From the NCBI GenBank assembly GCA_903898675.1, contig CAIUGM010000006.1:1-64000 (forward strand): a DNA stretch of 64,000 nt, given 5' to 3'. The DNA is from an uncultured Verrucomicrobiota bacterium (lineage in GTDB: Bacteria > Verrucomicrobiota > Verrucomicrobiia > Opitutales > Opitutaceae). The notes under the pieces were generated by a model. It saw only the letters and a program-made list of their open reading frames with translations. It was not told the origin of the DNA and did not search any database. The position numbers were made by a program, and so were the translations under genes. Below are positions 45,128-53,898 of the stretch, in pieces (the first letter of the stretch is position 1; every line of letters begins with the position of its first letter).

Positions 45128-45421
45128 CTAACTGGCCGGCCACGGGGGCTGCCGCGCCAGAATCTGCCGGCAAAGGCTTTCGCCCCGCGTGAAGTCACGG
45201 CAGGTCTGCGGCCGCTCGTCGTAGATGGTGCAAAGGAAGGTGACGGGATCGAGGGCGACACAGGCGCCGTCGCTGCGCTGGTCCATGCAGCGGGCGCCGG
45301 CGTGCTCAACCACGAACTCCCCGGGCACCGCGTCACCCGGCCGCAGTTCGACCACCAGGTGGCAGCACCGGCCGCAGCCGGCACAGGGCGGGAGGTCGGG
45401 GTGGGCAGTAATGGGCCGCAA
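45128..45421 (-). CDS. YkgJ-family cysteine-cluster protein
   Basis: 97 residues. The metal-binding Cys pattern is CAGCGRCCHLV (CxxCxxCC), then RCMDQRSDGACVALDP and FLCTIYDERPQTCRDFTRGE. These are the marks of the YkgJ/UPF0153 family, which binds zinc or an iron-sulfur cluster; the role is not settled. It starts 3 bases after the coiled-coil gene and ends 47 bases before the ACP start, so all three genes likely share a transcript. Confidence 0.82.
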   Translation of the reverse strand: MRPITAHPDLPPCAGCGRCCHLVVELRPGDAVPGEFVVEHAGARCMDQRSDGACVALDPVTFLCTIYDERPQTCRDFTRGESLCRQILARQPPWPAS

Positions 45422-45424
45422 GGG

Positions 45425-45628
45425 TCAGCTGCGCCGGTTCTGGGCGACCGCGAGCTCGGAGCGCAGCGTGCTCTCGTCGTTGCGGGAGTTCCGCTTCAGT
45501 TTCTTGTTGCGCGTCTCGGCGTCGGACAGCTGTTTCGTGAGCTCGGCGTTCGCGAGGGTCAGGCGGGTCACGGACTCACCCGCCGCGAGGAGTTGCTGTT
45601 CCAATTCAAGAATTCGATCTGCTGGCAT
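45425..45628 (-). CDS. Small coiled-coil protein (SlyX-like)
   Basis: 67 residues, MPADRILELEQQLLAAGESV..., then heptad-rich sequence ANAELTKQLSDAETRNKKLK. It is short and charged, like SlyX and other small coiled-coil proteins, but homology is not certain. It is first in the minus-strand trio with the YkgJ and ACP genes and shares the 3-base gap to YkgJ. It may have no enzymatic role. Confidence 0.55.
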   Translation of the reverse strand: MPADRILELEQQLLAAGESVTRLTLANAELTKQLSDAETRNKKLKRNSRNDESTLRSELAVAQNRRS

Positions 45629-45874
45629 GGGCTGAGGCTTATTTGGGGAACGGGCGAATAGCTACAAGCTTCGCGCAGTCCGGCCCCGATATCGTGAATC
45701 CGCAGGAAACAGGCAGATTGACCGCAATCCGGCAGGTTGGCGTACGCGTACCGGTCGGTCGCGGTTTTCTCGGGCCCACCGAAGATTTCTGCAGGCATTC
45801 CCGGTTGGCAGCCATGGCGTTACAGCGTTCACTGGGAAGGCTAGGAGAACAGTCATTCCTTACCCCTGACCCCC

Positions 45875-47257
45875 ATGATCTCCCCCGCCTTCCTTCGCCG
45901 CAGCCTCGCCGCCGCCTGCTTCGTCGCCGCCTTGACCTGGAGCGCACAGGCCGCTGAGGCGCCAGGCCCGGTCGCCCGCCCGACGCCGGCGTGGATCCGC
46001 GACGCGGTGGTTTACGAGGTTTTCCCGCGTCATTTCTCGCCGGACGGCGACTTCAAGGGCGTGACCGCCCGGCTGGACGAACTGAAACAGCTGGGCGTGA
46101 CCGTGCTCTGGCTCATGCCGGTGCATCCGGTCGGCCGGCTGAAGGCGAAGGGCACGATCGGCAGCCCGTACGCGGTGAAGGATTATTACGCGGTCAACCC
46201 CGACTACGGCACGAAGGAGGACCTCCGCCAGTTGGTGCAGGCCGCCCACCAGCGCGGCTTGAAGGTGATCATCGACATCGTGGCCAACCACACCGCGTGG
46301 GACAGCGTGATGCTGGGCCATCCGGCCTACTACAAGCGCGATGCCGCGGGGCAGGTGATCCCGCCCAACCCCGACTGGACCGACGTCGCGGGACTCGATT
46401 ACACGAACCCCGACACGCGCCGCTACATGCTGACGATGCTCGAATACTGGCTGCGCGAGTTCCAGCTGGACGGATTCCGGTGCGACGTGGCGTCGGAGGT
46501 CCCGACAAGCTTCTGGGAGGAGGCGCGGGTTGAGCTCGAGAAAATCAGGCCGGGCTTCTTTTTCCTCGCGGAAGCGAACAAGCCGGAGTTGCTCTACCGG
46601 GCTTTTGACGCCGACTATGCCTGGCCGATGCTCGGCGCCTTGAACCGGGTGCTGATGGAAGGCGCGCCGGCGACCGAAATCCCGCGCATCTGGCGCGAGG
46701 AGGAACAGGCCAAATTTCCCGCGGGTGCGCTGCACTTGCGCATGAGCGACGACCACGATGAACCGCGGGCGGTCAGCCGTTTCGGCTGGAAGGCGGCGCA
46801 GGCGGCCAGCGCGATGATGTTCACGCTCGATGGCGTGCCGCTGCTCTACAACGGCATGGAGGTCGGCGATACCACGGAGTCCGGTGATCCGGCGCTGTTC
46901 GAGAAACTGACGGTCTTCTGGCAGCCGAAGCAACGCGACGGGTTCCGGAAGGTTTACCAGCAGCTGGCCGAACTGCGTGAGGCACACCCGGCCTTTCGCA
47001 CAGCCGACGTGACGTGGCTGGAAAATACCTCGCCGCAGAATCTCGTCACGTATCTCCGCCGCGATACCCGCGAGGAATTTGTCGTCGTGGTGAATTTTTC
47101 CAACCGGCCGCAGACGGGCGCGGTCAAGGTCGCGCCGGGGGCTTCGTTCAACTTGGTGCTGCCGAATCAGACCGCGGTCGAAAAACCAGCGGATCTCGCA
47201 CAACTTTCGCTCGGGGCCTTCGAGTGGCGGATCTATCGCCGCGCGTTGGGTCAATAA
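45875..47257 (+). CDS. GH13 alpha-amylase family enzyme, secreted
   Basis: 460 residues with signal peptide LAAACFVAALTWSAQA. Barrel motifs of GH13: VYEVFPRHFSPDGDFKGV, region I DIVANHTAWDS, region II LDGFRCDVAS with nucleophile Asp204, region III FFFLAEANKP with acid/base Glu233, and region IV RMSDDHDEPR with His294-Asp295. A C-terminal beta domain follows. The overall length suggests an alpha-glucosidase or oligosaccharide hydrolase rather than a large amylase. The leader CTTACCCCTGACCCCC directly precedes ATG and shares CTTACCCCTGA with the GH27 gene. Confidence 0.9.
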   Translation: MISPAFLRRSLAAACFVAALTWSAQAAEAPGPVARPTPAWIRDAVVYEVFPRHFSPDGDFKGVTARLDELKQLGVTVLWLMPVHPVGRLKAKGTIGSPYAVKDYYAVNPDYGTKEDLRQLVQAAHQRGLKVIIDIVANHTAWDSVMLGHPAYYKRDAAGQVIPPNPDWTDVAGLDYTNPDTRRYMLTMLEYWLREFQLDGFRCDVASEVPTSFWEEARVELEKIRPGFFFLAEANKPELLYRAFDADYAWPMLGALNRVLMEGAPATEIPRIWREEEQAKFPAGALHLRMSDDHDEPRAVSRFGWKAAQAASAMMFTLDGVPLLYNGMEVGDTTESGDPALFEKLTVFWQPKQRDGFRKVYQQLAELREAHPAFRTADVTWLENTSPQNLVTYLRRDTREEFVVVVNFSNRPQTGAVKVAPGASFNLVLPNQTAVEKPADLAQLSLGAFEWRIYRRALGQ

Positions 47258-47380
47258 AACTCATTCGTCGAGCCAGTGGCCGGTATAACACGGGCTCCGG
47301 GCGCGTTGCTCCGGCGCGACTGGGTGCCACCCGCGCGCAACTGAATCCTGCGCTGCGCTCAGGGCGGCAATCCCGGCATC

Positions 47381-48115
47381 TTACTTGCGCACCGGTGGCT
47401 TCCTCAGGAGCGCGAGATCCGCCTCCGCCTTGGTCAGTTTTCCCTGCAGGTCGGCGACTTGCGCGCGGGCCTCGGTCAGCTGGCTCTGGAGCAGAGAGTT
47501 GTCTTCCTTGGCCTTGCTCAACTGGGTTTGCATGACGGCGGCCGAGGTGAGCGCGACCTCCGCCTCGCCCTGGTGCTTGATCGAGGCCACCTTGGCTTCC
47601 TCCATCTGACTCTGGAAATTTGTGGAAATGATCCGCGCCTTGTCCAACTGGATCTGGATCTCGGCGGTGACGGCCTTGGCCTTGTCCAGGTCGGCCTTGG
47701 ACTGGGTCGCGTCGGCGGTGGTCTCATCCAGTTGTTTCTGGATCCGGCCGGCGGTCGCCTTGGCTTCATCGACCTGGGCCTGCAGCTGACTGGCTCCGGC
47801 CTGCACCTGGTCCGCGCGATTCTGGATCTGGCTGATGGATTTGGTGCGGAGCCCGAGTTGGATCCACAGTACGCCAACCACCACCAGCAGCGCCACGGAA
47901 AGAACGCCAAGGATGAGGATGGTGGGCGAAACTGCGGCGGGACTGCTCGCCGCGTCCTCGTTGTCCTGGTCTCCGGTCTCAGGCGCGGCCGGCTTGACGG
48001 CGGTCGGAGCCGGCGTCGTTTTCTGGGCAGGCGCCGGCATCGGCGCCGCGGGCTTCACCGCGCTGGCGGTGGGAGCGGCGGGATTGACAGGACTGGGGAC
48101 GGGAGTGTCAGGCAT
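47381..48115 (-). CDS. Membrane-anchored coiled-coil protein
   Basis: 244 residues from ATG 48113-48115 (MPDTPVPSPVNPAAPTASAV). A Pro/Ala-rich cytoplasmic-type N-terminus of about 60 residues, one transmembrane helix (about 64-86, PTILILGVLSVALLVVVGVLWI), then a long coiled coil to the C-terminus (about 95-235) made of repeated QLxxQLxxAK-like units. No domain is recognised. It could be a spacer or scaffold anchored in the inner membrane. The track ORF start at 48343 runs through a hairpin and is rejected. Confidence 0.65.
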   Translation of the reverse strand: MPDTPVPSPVNPAAPTASAVKPAAPMPAPAQKTTPAPTAVKPAAPETGDQDNEDAASSPAAVSPTILILGVLSVALLVVVGVLWIQLGLRTKSISQIQNRADQVQAGASQLQAQVDEAKATAGRIQKQLDETTADATQSKADLDKAKAVTAEIQIQLDKARIISTNFQSQMEEAKVASIKHQGEAEVALTSAAVMQTQLSKAKEDNSLLQSQLTEARAQVADLQGKLTKAEADLALLRKPPVRK

Positions 48116-48213
48116 GATGCAGCGCAACCTACACCGGCCGCCGCCGGAGAGATATGGGGTGTTATCCCACGAAAGGGTGCTCTGCCTCGGAATAGAGTGC
48201 TTCGGGTTTGGAA

Positions 48214-48255
48214 GGCCTGTCTCCCGACGGGCTTCGGCCGGTCGGGAGACAGGCC
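48214..48255. repeat. Inverted repeat GGCCTGTCTCCCGAC
   Basis: Perfect 15-bp arms at 48214-48228 and 48241-48255 with a 12-base loop, between divergent genes (coiled-coil protein and esterase). Confidence 0.8.
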
Positions 48256-48315
48256 CTCCACAAAGGTTTGGCAATAGCCGGCCGGCGTTGGCGTTCCTCC
48301 TGCTGTTCCACCGGT

Positions 48316-49182
48316 ATGCGCACCTATGCCAGCTGCCGGACACCGGAGGAGTTCAACGCCGGCTACGCCAATGCCATCACCCCGGGAGTGGTGGCGAAGT
48401 GGGAGACACATTTTCGGGATCGCAGCCTGCATGTCCTGGCTTCGCCGGTGCGACGCGTGGAACTCACCTACGGCCCCCATCAGCGCCAGCGCATCGACCT
48501 GTTTCCGTCCCCGTCCGCCGGACCGGATGCGCCCACGCTGATCGCGATCCACGGCGGGCTTTGGTTTCTCTTTGACCGGTGGATGATGCATTTTCTTGTG
48601 CCCGCCTTCACGGCCGCCGGCGTGCACGTGGCGTGCCCCGGCTACCGGCTGGCGCCGAAGCACACCCTAGGCGAGATCGTGGCCGATTGCCGGGGTGCGG
48701 TCGCCTGCCTGCAGGCCGAAGCGTCGGCGCACGGGTTGAATCCCGGCAGGTTTTCCGTGCTGGGCCACTCGGCGGCGGGACAGCTGGCCGCCGTCCTCGC
48801 CGCCACGGACTGGACGGGATTGAAACCCAACCGGTACGCGCCGCCGCTGCACAGCTGGACCGGCGTGAGCGGCTTCTATGAGATCGAGCCGTTCGCGTTG
48901 ACCGGGTTCCAACCCCTGGTGGGGTTCACCCCGGAAGAATACCGGCAGTGGAACCCGATGAATCTGGTCAGGTCGGGCATGCCGCCGGGCTTGCTGATCA
49001 CCGGGGCGCGCGAATCCGCGTGGCTCCATGAGATGTCCCGGGAGTATGCGTCGGCCTTGCACGCCACCACGAACGCGGCCCGCTCCATCGACGCGGCCGA
49101 CGAGTGTCATTTCTCCGTGCTGAACCGGATCGGCGACCGTGACTCAGACTTGCACCAGGCGGTGTTGGCGCAACTCTTCTAA
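48316..49182 (+). CDS. Alpha/beta-hydrolase, kynurenine-formamidase/esterase-like
   Basis: 288 residues from ATG 48316 (MRTYASCRTPEEFNAGY). LIAIHGGLW is the oxyanion HGG motif, VACPGYRLAP follows, and the nucleophile is in VLGHSAAGQLAAVLA. Late residues include an Asp in GLLITGARESAW and a His in AADECHFSVL. The arrangement fits the HGGXW group (arylformamidase, carbohydrate or xenobiotic esterases). No signal peptide, so cytoplasmic. Substrate unknown. The upstream hairpin lies just before the start. Confidence 0.82.
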   Translation: MRTYASCRTPEEFNAGYANAITPGVVAKWETHFRDRSLHVLASPVRRVELTYGPHQRQRIDLFPSPSAGPDAPTLIAIHGGLWFLFDRWMMHFLVPAFTAAGVHVACPGYRLAPKHTLGEIVADCRGAVACLQAEASAHGLNPGRFSVLGHSAAGQLAAVLAATDWTGLKPNRYAPPLHSWTGVSGFYEIEPFALTGFQPLVGFTPEEYRQWNPMNLVRSGMPPGLLITGARESAWLHEMSREYASALHATTNAARSIDAADECHFSVLNRIGDRDSDLHQAVLAQLF

Positions 49183-49238
49183 GGTCCGTCCGGTCCCTCC
49201 CGAACGCATACGCACCCGAACTCCCGGCGCATCCTCTC

Positions 49239-49898
49239 ATGAACGTAATTATCTTCGGCGCATCCGGCATGGTCGGGCAGGGGGTCCTGCGCGAATGTCT
49301 GCTCGACCCGGCGGTGACCAAGGTCCTCGTCATTGGCCGCAGCCCGCTCGGGGTGAGTCAGGCGAAGTTGCAGGAAATCCTGCGGCCCGACGTGGGCGAC
49401 CTCGCGGACGCGGAGGCCGCATTGTCCGGTTACGATGCCTGCCTTTACTGCCTGGGGGTTTCGTCGTCGGGCCTGACCGAGGCTGACTACCGCCGGCTGA
49501 TCCACGATCTCACGCTCCAGATCGCGCAGACACTGGTGCGGCTGAATCCGGCCATGACCTTTGTTTTCGTCTCGGGGGCGGGCACGGACAGCACCGAACG
49601 CGGGCGCAGCATGTGGGCCCGGGTGAAGGGTGAGACGGAAAATGAGCTGCGCCGCCTGCCGTTCAAGGCGGCGTACATGTTCCGGCCGGGCATCATCCGG
49701 CCACTGCATGGCATCAAGTCGAAGACGAAGTCCTACCGGATTCTCTATGCCCTCATGGGCCCGATTCTCCCGCTTTTGAAGTTTTTGCTGCCCGGCCTGG
49801 TGACCACCACCGAACAGCTCGGCCGCGCGATGATCAAGGTGGCCCGGCAGGGTGCCCCGAAAATCGTGCTCGAGAGTCGCGACATCAACGCCATTTGA
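49239..49898 (+). CDS. NAD(P)-binding epimerase/dehydratase-like protein
   Basis: 219 residues. Rossmann start MNVIIFGASGMVGQGVLRECL (GxSGMxG), then LVIGRSPLGV, YDACLYCLGVSS, TFVFVSGAGTDS and a membrane-like segment near residues 165-185 (ILYALMGPILPLLKFLLPGL). It is similar to atypical short-chain dehydrogenases of the NAD(P)H-binding/HTATIP2 kind; there is no clear YxxxK catalytic pair. It may be a regulator or oxidoreductase acting on an unknown substrate. Confidence 0.78.
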   Translation: MNVIIFGASGMVGQGVLRECLLDPAVTKVLVIGRSPLGVSQAKLQEILRPDVGDLADAEAALSGYDACLYCLGVSSSGLTEADYRRLIHDLTLQIAQTLVRLNPAMTFVFVSGAGTDSTERGRSMWARVKGETENELRRLPFKAAYMFRPGIIRPLHGIKSKTKSYRILYALMGPILPLLKFLLPGLVTTTEQLGRAMIKVARQGAPKIVLESRDINAI

Positions 49899-49934
49899 TT
49901 GCCCTTTCGCCGGGGAACCGCTCGGCTGAGGCGC

Positions 49935-50897
49935 ATGAGTCATTCCGTGGGCCTGCTTGCCCTCTACGCCGTAATCACGACTGTCACGCTCAACCCGGCC
50001 CCGCCGTTTCCAGACTGGGCCTATCCGGTGAATCCCCCCGGCGGCCAGCCGGCGACGGATGATGGCACGCTCATTCATGTGCCGGACAGCGGCGTGGCCC
50101 TGACGCGCACGCAGATTTCCACGAGCAGCGGACCGGTGGCGGACTGGCACCCGGAAGATCATCCGCCGCTGCCAACAATTCTGGCCCGGGCCACCGAACC
50201 GCAGGGCTACGCCTGCGCATATTGCCACCTGCCAAGCGGCGCGGGCCGGCCGGAAAACGCCGGCCTCGCGGGTCTGCCGGCCGCGTACATCAAGCAGCAG
50301 GTGCTGGCGTTCCGGGAGGGAAGCCGGCCGGGCTCCGCGCCGAGGCGCGGGCCGCAAGGCGCGATGATCAGCGTGGCGAAGGCGGTGTCCGACGCCGACC
50401 TCGACGTGGCGGCGGCTTATTATGCCGCGCTGAAGCCGGCCTCGTTCATCCAGGTGATCGAGATCGAGACCGTGCCGAAAACCACGGTCGCCGGCTGGAC
50501 GCTGGTCAAGGCGCCGGGCGGCGGCACCGAGCCGATCGGCAACCGCGTCATCGAGATGGCGGTGGATTTCGAACGGTTTGAGCACCGGGATGCGCGCGCC
50601 CCCTTTGTCGCCTACGTGCCGGTCGGCAGCATCGCGCGCGGGGCCGAACTGGTGGCGACGGGCGCGGGCGACCCGTCGTTGCGGTGCGAGACCTGTCACG
50701 GCCCCGGCCTGCGCGGCCTGGCCAATGTGCCGCGGCTGCCGGGTCGTTCCCCGAGCTACCTGATGCGCCAGTTGTACGACATCCGAAACGGCGCCCGCAC
50801 GGGCGGCGCCGCGGTGCTGATGAAACCGATCGTCGCCCGCTTGAGCGACGAGGACATGGTGGCCATCGTAGCGTACCTTGCGAGTTGTCCGCCGTAG
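49935..50897 (+). CDS. Secreted dihaem cytochrome c
   Basis: 320 residues from ATG 49935 (MSHSVGLLALYAVITTVTLNPAPP, signal-like N-terminus). Two haem sites, CAYCH (first third) and CETCH (last third), each followed by a cytochrome c fold with methionine candidates such as MISVAKAVSDADLDVAAAYYAAL and LMKPIVARLSDEDMVAIVAYLA. It is most similar to cytochrome c4/c553-type double-domain electron carriers. Probably periplasmic electron transfer. Lies just before the FAD oxidase, which may be a redox partner, though that link is only positional. Confidence 0.85.
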   Translation: MSHSVGLLALYAVITTVTLNPAPPFPDWAYPVNPPGGQPATDDGTLIHVPDSGVALTRTQISTSSGPVADWHPEDHPPLPTILARATEPQGYACAYCHLPSGAGRPENAGLAGLPAAYIKQQVLAFREGSRPGSAPRRGPQGAMISVAKAVSDADLDVAAAYYAALKPASFIQVIEIETVPKTTVAGWTLVKAPGGGTEPIGNRVIEMAVDFERFEHRDARAPFVAYVPVGSIARGAELVATGAGDPSLRCETCHGPGLRGLANVPRLPGRSPSYLMRQLYDIRNGARTGGAAVLMKPIVARLSDEDMVAIVAYLASCPP

Positions 50898-51081
50898 GCA
50901 CAGGCCGTTTGCGCCTGGCGCCAACAGGAACACTGTCGCGCTGCCTCGGCTTTGAGCCGCGCCGCCACGCTGCCCGGAGGCAGGATTAATCAATTGTGTC
51001 TTTAAATCTTCATAATGGTCGCATCCGCCCGGTTTAATTTGTGGACCGGCGGCTTCTGCCTATCGGTTCGGTTGTTCAATC

Positions 51082-52479
51082 ATGTCCACCGTCCTCGACT
51101 CCCTTCGCACCGACCTGGGCGCCCTGCTCGGTGAGGCCAACCTGATCACGGGCGGTGATGCGCTTACGACGCTTTCCCTCGACTACTACTGGTATTCGCC
51201 GGCCCTGAAGCCCCAGCTGGACCACAAGCGGGCCGATCTGGTCGCCCGGCCGGCAACCGTCGCTGAGGTTCGCGCCGTCCTTGCCGCCTGCTTCAAGGCC
51301 GGTGTCGCTGTCACGCCGCGAGGAGCCGGTACCGGCAACTACGGCCAGTGCGTGCCGCTCCACGGCGGCGTGGTGCTCGATCTGTCGCGGCTCGACCGCA
51401 TTCACTCCGTCGAGGGTGGTTTTGTCCGGGCCGAGCCGGGGGCCCGCCTGGCGGTCATTGAAACGGCCGCTCGCGCCGCCGGCTGGGAACTGCGCTGCTA
51501 TCCCTCGACTTGGATGAAGGCCACGCTGGGCGGTTTTTTTGGCGGTGGCGCCGGCGGCATCGGCGGCCTGCGCTGGGGCGGCATCGCCACGGGGGACACC
51601 GTCAAGGCCATCACGGTGCTGACCTGCGAGGCCGAGCCGCGCACCCTCCGCTACGAGGGGCCCGCGGCGATGGTGGCGCTGCGTACGTTCGGCACCACGG
51701 GTGTGATGGTGGAAATCGAGATGCGGCTCGCGCCCAAGCTGGACTACGACCAGCTGGCCTTCAGTTCCCCGGATTGGGGCCGGTTGCTGGAGTGGACCGA
51801 TGCCGCCGCGCGGCGCGGCACCTGGTACAAGCGTCAGGCCGCGCAGTTCCAGTGGCCGATCCCGTCGTATTTCAAGCCGCTCAAGAAATCCATCCGGGAG
51901 AACGAGCACGTGAGTTTCCTGCTGCCCATCCAGGCGCAGACCGCGGAGGTGCTCGCGTCCGCCGCGGAAGCCGGCCTGACCTGCATCTACCACCGCCCGC
52001 TGGCCGATCCCCCGCGGCCGCCGTTTCTTTCCGACTTCACCTTCAATCACACCACGCTCTGGGCGATGAAGGCGGATCCGGCCTTCACCTACGTTCAGGC
52101 CGGGTTCACCTCGGATTTTCGCCGGCAGTTCGATCAGCTCATGGCGCGCTTTCCCGCTGAACTCTTCCTGCATCTGGAGTGGGGGGCGAATGATCCCACG
52201 CGCGCGGTCGGGCCCGGGGCCTCGCCTGAGGCCATCGGCGTCGGTGGCATCCCCTTGATCCGCTACAGCACCGAGGAACGTTTTCAAGAAATCCTGGGTT
52301 ATGCGGCGGAGATTGGCGTGACCATTGGCCGGACGCACACGGTGCAGCTGGGCGAGGTCGGCCCTGAGCAAACCGCCGCCCGGCATGCGCTGAAGTACGA
52401 CGTCGACCCGGGCGGCCTGCTGAATCCCGGCAAGATGAAATCATTTCCGCTCAATCCGTTCGAGACCGCGAAGGCCTGA
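51082..52479 (+). CDS. FAD-binding oxidoreductase (GlcD/PCMH-type)
   Basis: 465 residues. The PCMH FAD domain shows ARPATVAEVRAVLAACFKAGVAVTPRGAGTGNYGQCVPLHGGVVLDLSRLDRI in pieces, with the TPRGAGTGN loop and the later GGFFGGGAGGIGGLRWGGI. The C-terminal cap ends in VDPGGLLNPGKM, the usual terminus of GlcD/LDH-type oxidases. These enzymes oxidise 2-hydroxy acids or related substrates and pass electrons on. No signal peptide. No partner subunit (GlcE/GlcF) is present. Confidence 0.85.
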   Translation: MSTVLDSLRTDLGALLGEANLITGGDALTTLSLDYYWYSPALKPQLDHKRADLVARPATVAEVRAVLAACFKAGVAVTPRGAGTGNYGQCVPLHGGVVLDLSRLDRIHSVEGGFVRAEPGARLAVIETAARAAGWELRCYPSTWMKATLGGFFGGGAGGIGGLRWGGIATGDTVKAITVLTCEAEPRTLRYEGPAAMVALRTFGTTGVMVEIEMRLAPKLDYDQLAFSSPDWGRLLEWTDAAARRGTWYKRQAAQFQWPIPSYFKPLKKSIRENEHVSFLLPIQAQTAEVLASAAEAGLTCIYHRPLADPPRPPFLSDFTFNHTTLWAMKADPAFTYVQAGFTSDFRRQFDQLMARFPAELFLHLEWGANDPTRAVGPGASPEAIGVGGIPLIRYSTEERFQEILGYAAEIGVTIGRTHTVQLGEVGPEQTAARHALKYDVDPGGLLNPGKMKSFPLNPFETAKA

Positions 52480-52531
52480 GCCGTTCCCGGCCGACTTGGT
52501 CCCGGCGCGGTCGTTTGCTTCCAGCTGTCTG

Positions 52532-52864
52532 TTAGTCGGTCACTTTCTTCACAAAGCAGGCCTTGAGCGCCATCGGGCTGCCCTCGATCTTGCAGGCGAT
52601 CTCATGGTCGCCGTCTTGCAGCCGGATATTCTTGGCCTTCGTGCCGGCCTTGAGGACCTGGGCGCCGCTGCCGAGCTTCAGGTCCTTGACGAGGGCGACG
52701 GTGTCACCATCGGCCAGCGGCGTGCCGTTGGCGTCCTTGACCACCCGCGCCGCCTCCGGGGCGTCCTCCTTGGGCCACTCGTGCCCGCAGGTGGCGCACT
52801 CCCAGTGATCGGGAAGGCTGAGGACGTCTTCGAGGGTACAGGCAGGGCAGGCGGGATTGGGCAT
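52532..52864 (-). CDS. PhnA/YjdM-family zinc-ribbon protein
   Basis: 110 residues from ATG 52862-52864 (MPNPACPACTLEDVLSLPD). The zinc ribbon is CPACTLEDVLSLPDHWECATCGHEW (in two pieces). The PhnA C-terminal domain follows (VVKDANGTPLADGDTVALVKDLKLG ... KNIRLQDGDHEIACKIEG). The name comes from an old link to phosphonate operons, but the protein is not the phosphonoacetate hydrolase PhnA of some databases. Role unclear. It overlaps no neighbour and faces the deaminase gene divergently. Confidence 0.88.
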   Translation of the reverse strand: MPNPACPACTLEDVLSLPDHWECATCGHEWPKEDAPEAARVVKDANGTPLADGDTVALVKDLKLGSGAQVLKAGTKAKNIRLQDGDHEIACKIEGSPMALKACFVKKVTD

Positions 52865-52971
52865 GGTTGCGGTAAGCGATAGGTGCGGAGTGAAAAGCTT
52901 AAAGCCTAAAGCGCGAAGCGGCCCGTCTTCCCCTTCGCCACGTGGCATGCGTTCTGCATAAAATGCCCGAT

Positions 52972-53616
52972 ATGCGTCGTCGCGGTTTTATTCCCTGCCT
53001 GACTTTCCTCCGCTGGTTGCTCGCGTTGCTGCCCGCGACCGCGCTCTTCGCCCAGGTGGCGCCGTTCCCCGACGATCCCGCCTGCACGGCGGAGGACCGG
53101 CGCTTCATGGCGCGGGCGTATGAACTGGCGCGGAGTTCCGTGGCGCACGGCAATCACCCGTTCAGCGCGCTGCTGGTGAAGGACGGCCGGGTCATCTTTG
53201 AATATGAGAACACGATCTACTCGACCCGTGATCTCACGCAACACGCCGAGACCGGGCTGATCGGCAAGGCGACGCAGAATTTCGATCCCGAGACCCTCGC
53301 GGCCTGCACCCTCTACGCCAGCACCGAGCCCTGCATCATGTGCTGCGGCGCGATCCGGTGGGCCGGCATCCGCCGGGTGGTTTACGGCACGACGTCCTCG
53401 CAGCTTACCCGCGTGGTCGAGCTCACGCTGCCGCCCAAGTCACCGGCGGTGCATCCGCCCGCGATTTTGGAATGCCGGGAAATCTTCGCCCGGACCGAGC
53501 CGGCGGTTAAAGTCTTCGGTCCGCTCATGGAGGCGGAAGGCCTCGCCATCCACCTCGGCTACTGGCCGCACGATCCCGTGTTGGTGGCGATCCTGGCCAG
53601 GACGAAGAAGGAGTAG
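52972..53616 (+). CDS. Exported nucleoside/tRNA-type deaminase
   Basis: 214 residues from ATG 52972 (MRRRGFIPCLTFLRWLLALLPATALFA; ATG 52963 also possible). This looks like a cleavable signal peptide ending near AQVAP. The mature part is a cytidine/guanine deaminase-type domain: HGNHPFSALLVKDGRVIFE, zinc-binding THAE-type QHAETGLIGKA, and STEPCIMCCGAIRWAGIRRVVYG. The PCxxCC zinc site is intact. Homologues of this family normally act in the cytoplasm on guanine, nucleosides or tRNA; the signal peptide here is unusual. Substrate unknown. Confidence 0.82.
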   Translation: MRRRGFIPCLTFLRWLLALLPATALFAQVAPFPDDPACTAEDRRFMARAYELARSSVAHGNHPFSALLVKDGRVIFEYENTIYSTRDLTQHAETGLIGKATQNFDPETLAACTLYASTEPCIMCCGAIRWAGIRRVVYGTTSSQLTRVVELTLPPKSPAVHPPAILECREIFARTEPAVKVFGPLMEAEGLAIHLGYWPHDPVLVAILARTKKE

Positions 53617-53710
53617 CGACGGTCTTCAAGCCCTGTCTGACATCCTCGGCTGCGCAAAGGATCCAGCGTTCGCCTGCGGGTAGACACCGTCGTCCGTCAA
53701 ACCGGACAAA

Positions 53711-53727
53711 GTAACGTCATACGTTAC
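53711..53727. promoter_or_regulatory. Possible operator (dyad)
   Basis: GTAACGTCATACGTTAC is a perfect 7-bp inverted repeat with a 3-base spacer, about 95 bases after the deaminase stop and 170 bases before the DUF5916 gene. It looks like a transcription-factor site, but no regulator can be named. Confidence 0.35.
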
Positions 53728-53898
53728 AGCAGGCCCGCCAATTTGTGAGTTGAAAATACCAAGCACCGCGGAGCGACTGCGCGGCCAGCCGACTAAGGTG
53801 GAGGGCCAGGTCGTGCGGGCTGCGCCTCCTTCGCCAATCGGTCGGCGACTGTTTTCAGGCTCGGCACCGCGCGCGGCCTCGCGTCACTCTGAACCTCA

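Noticed and set aside
45081-45173. N-terminal extension of the ACP gene
   Set aside because: The first 31 residues in the track overlap the YkgJ gene and do not resemble an ACP. GTG 45078-45080 is used.
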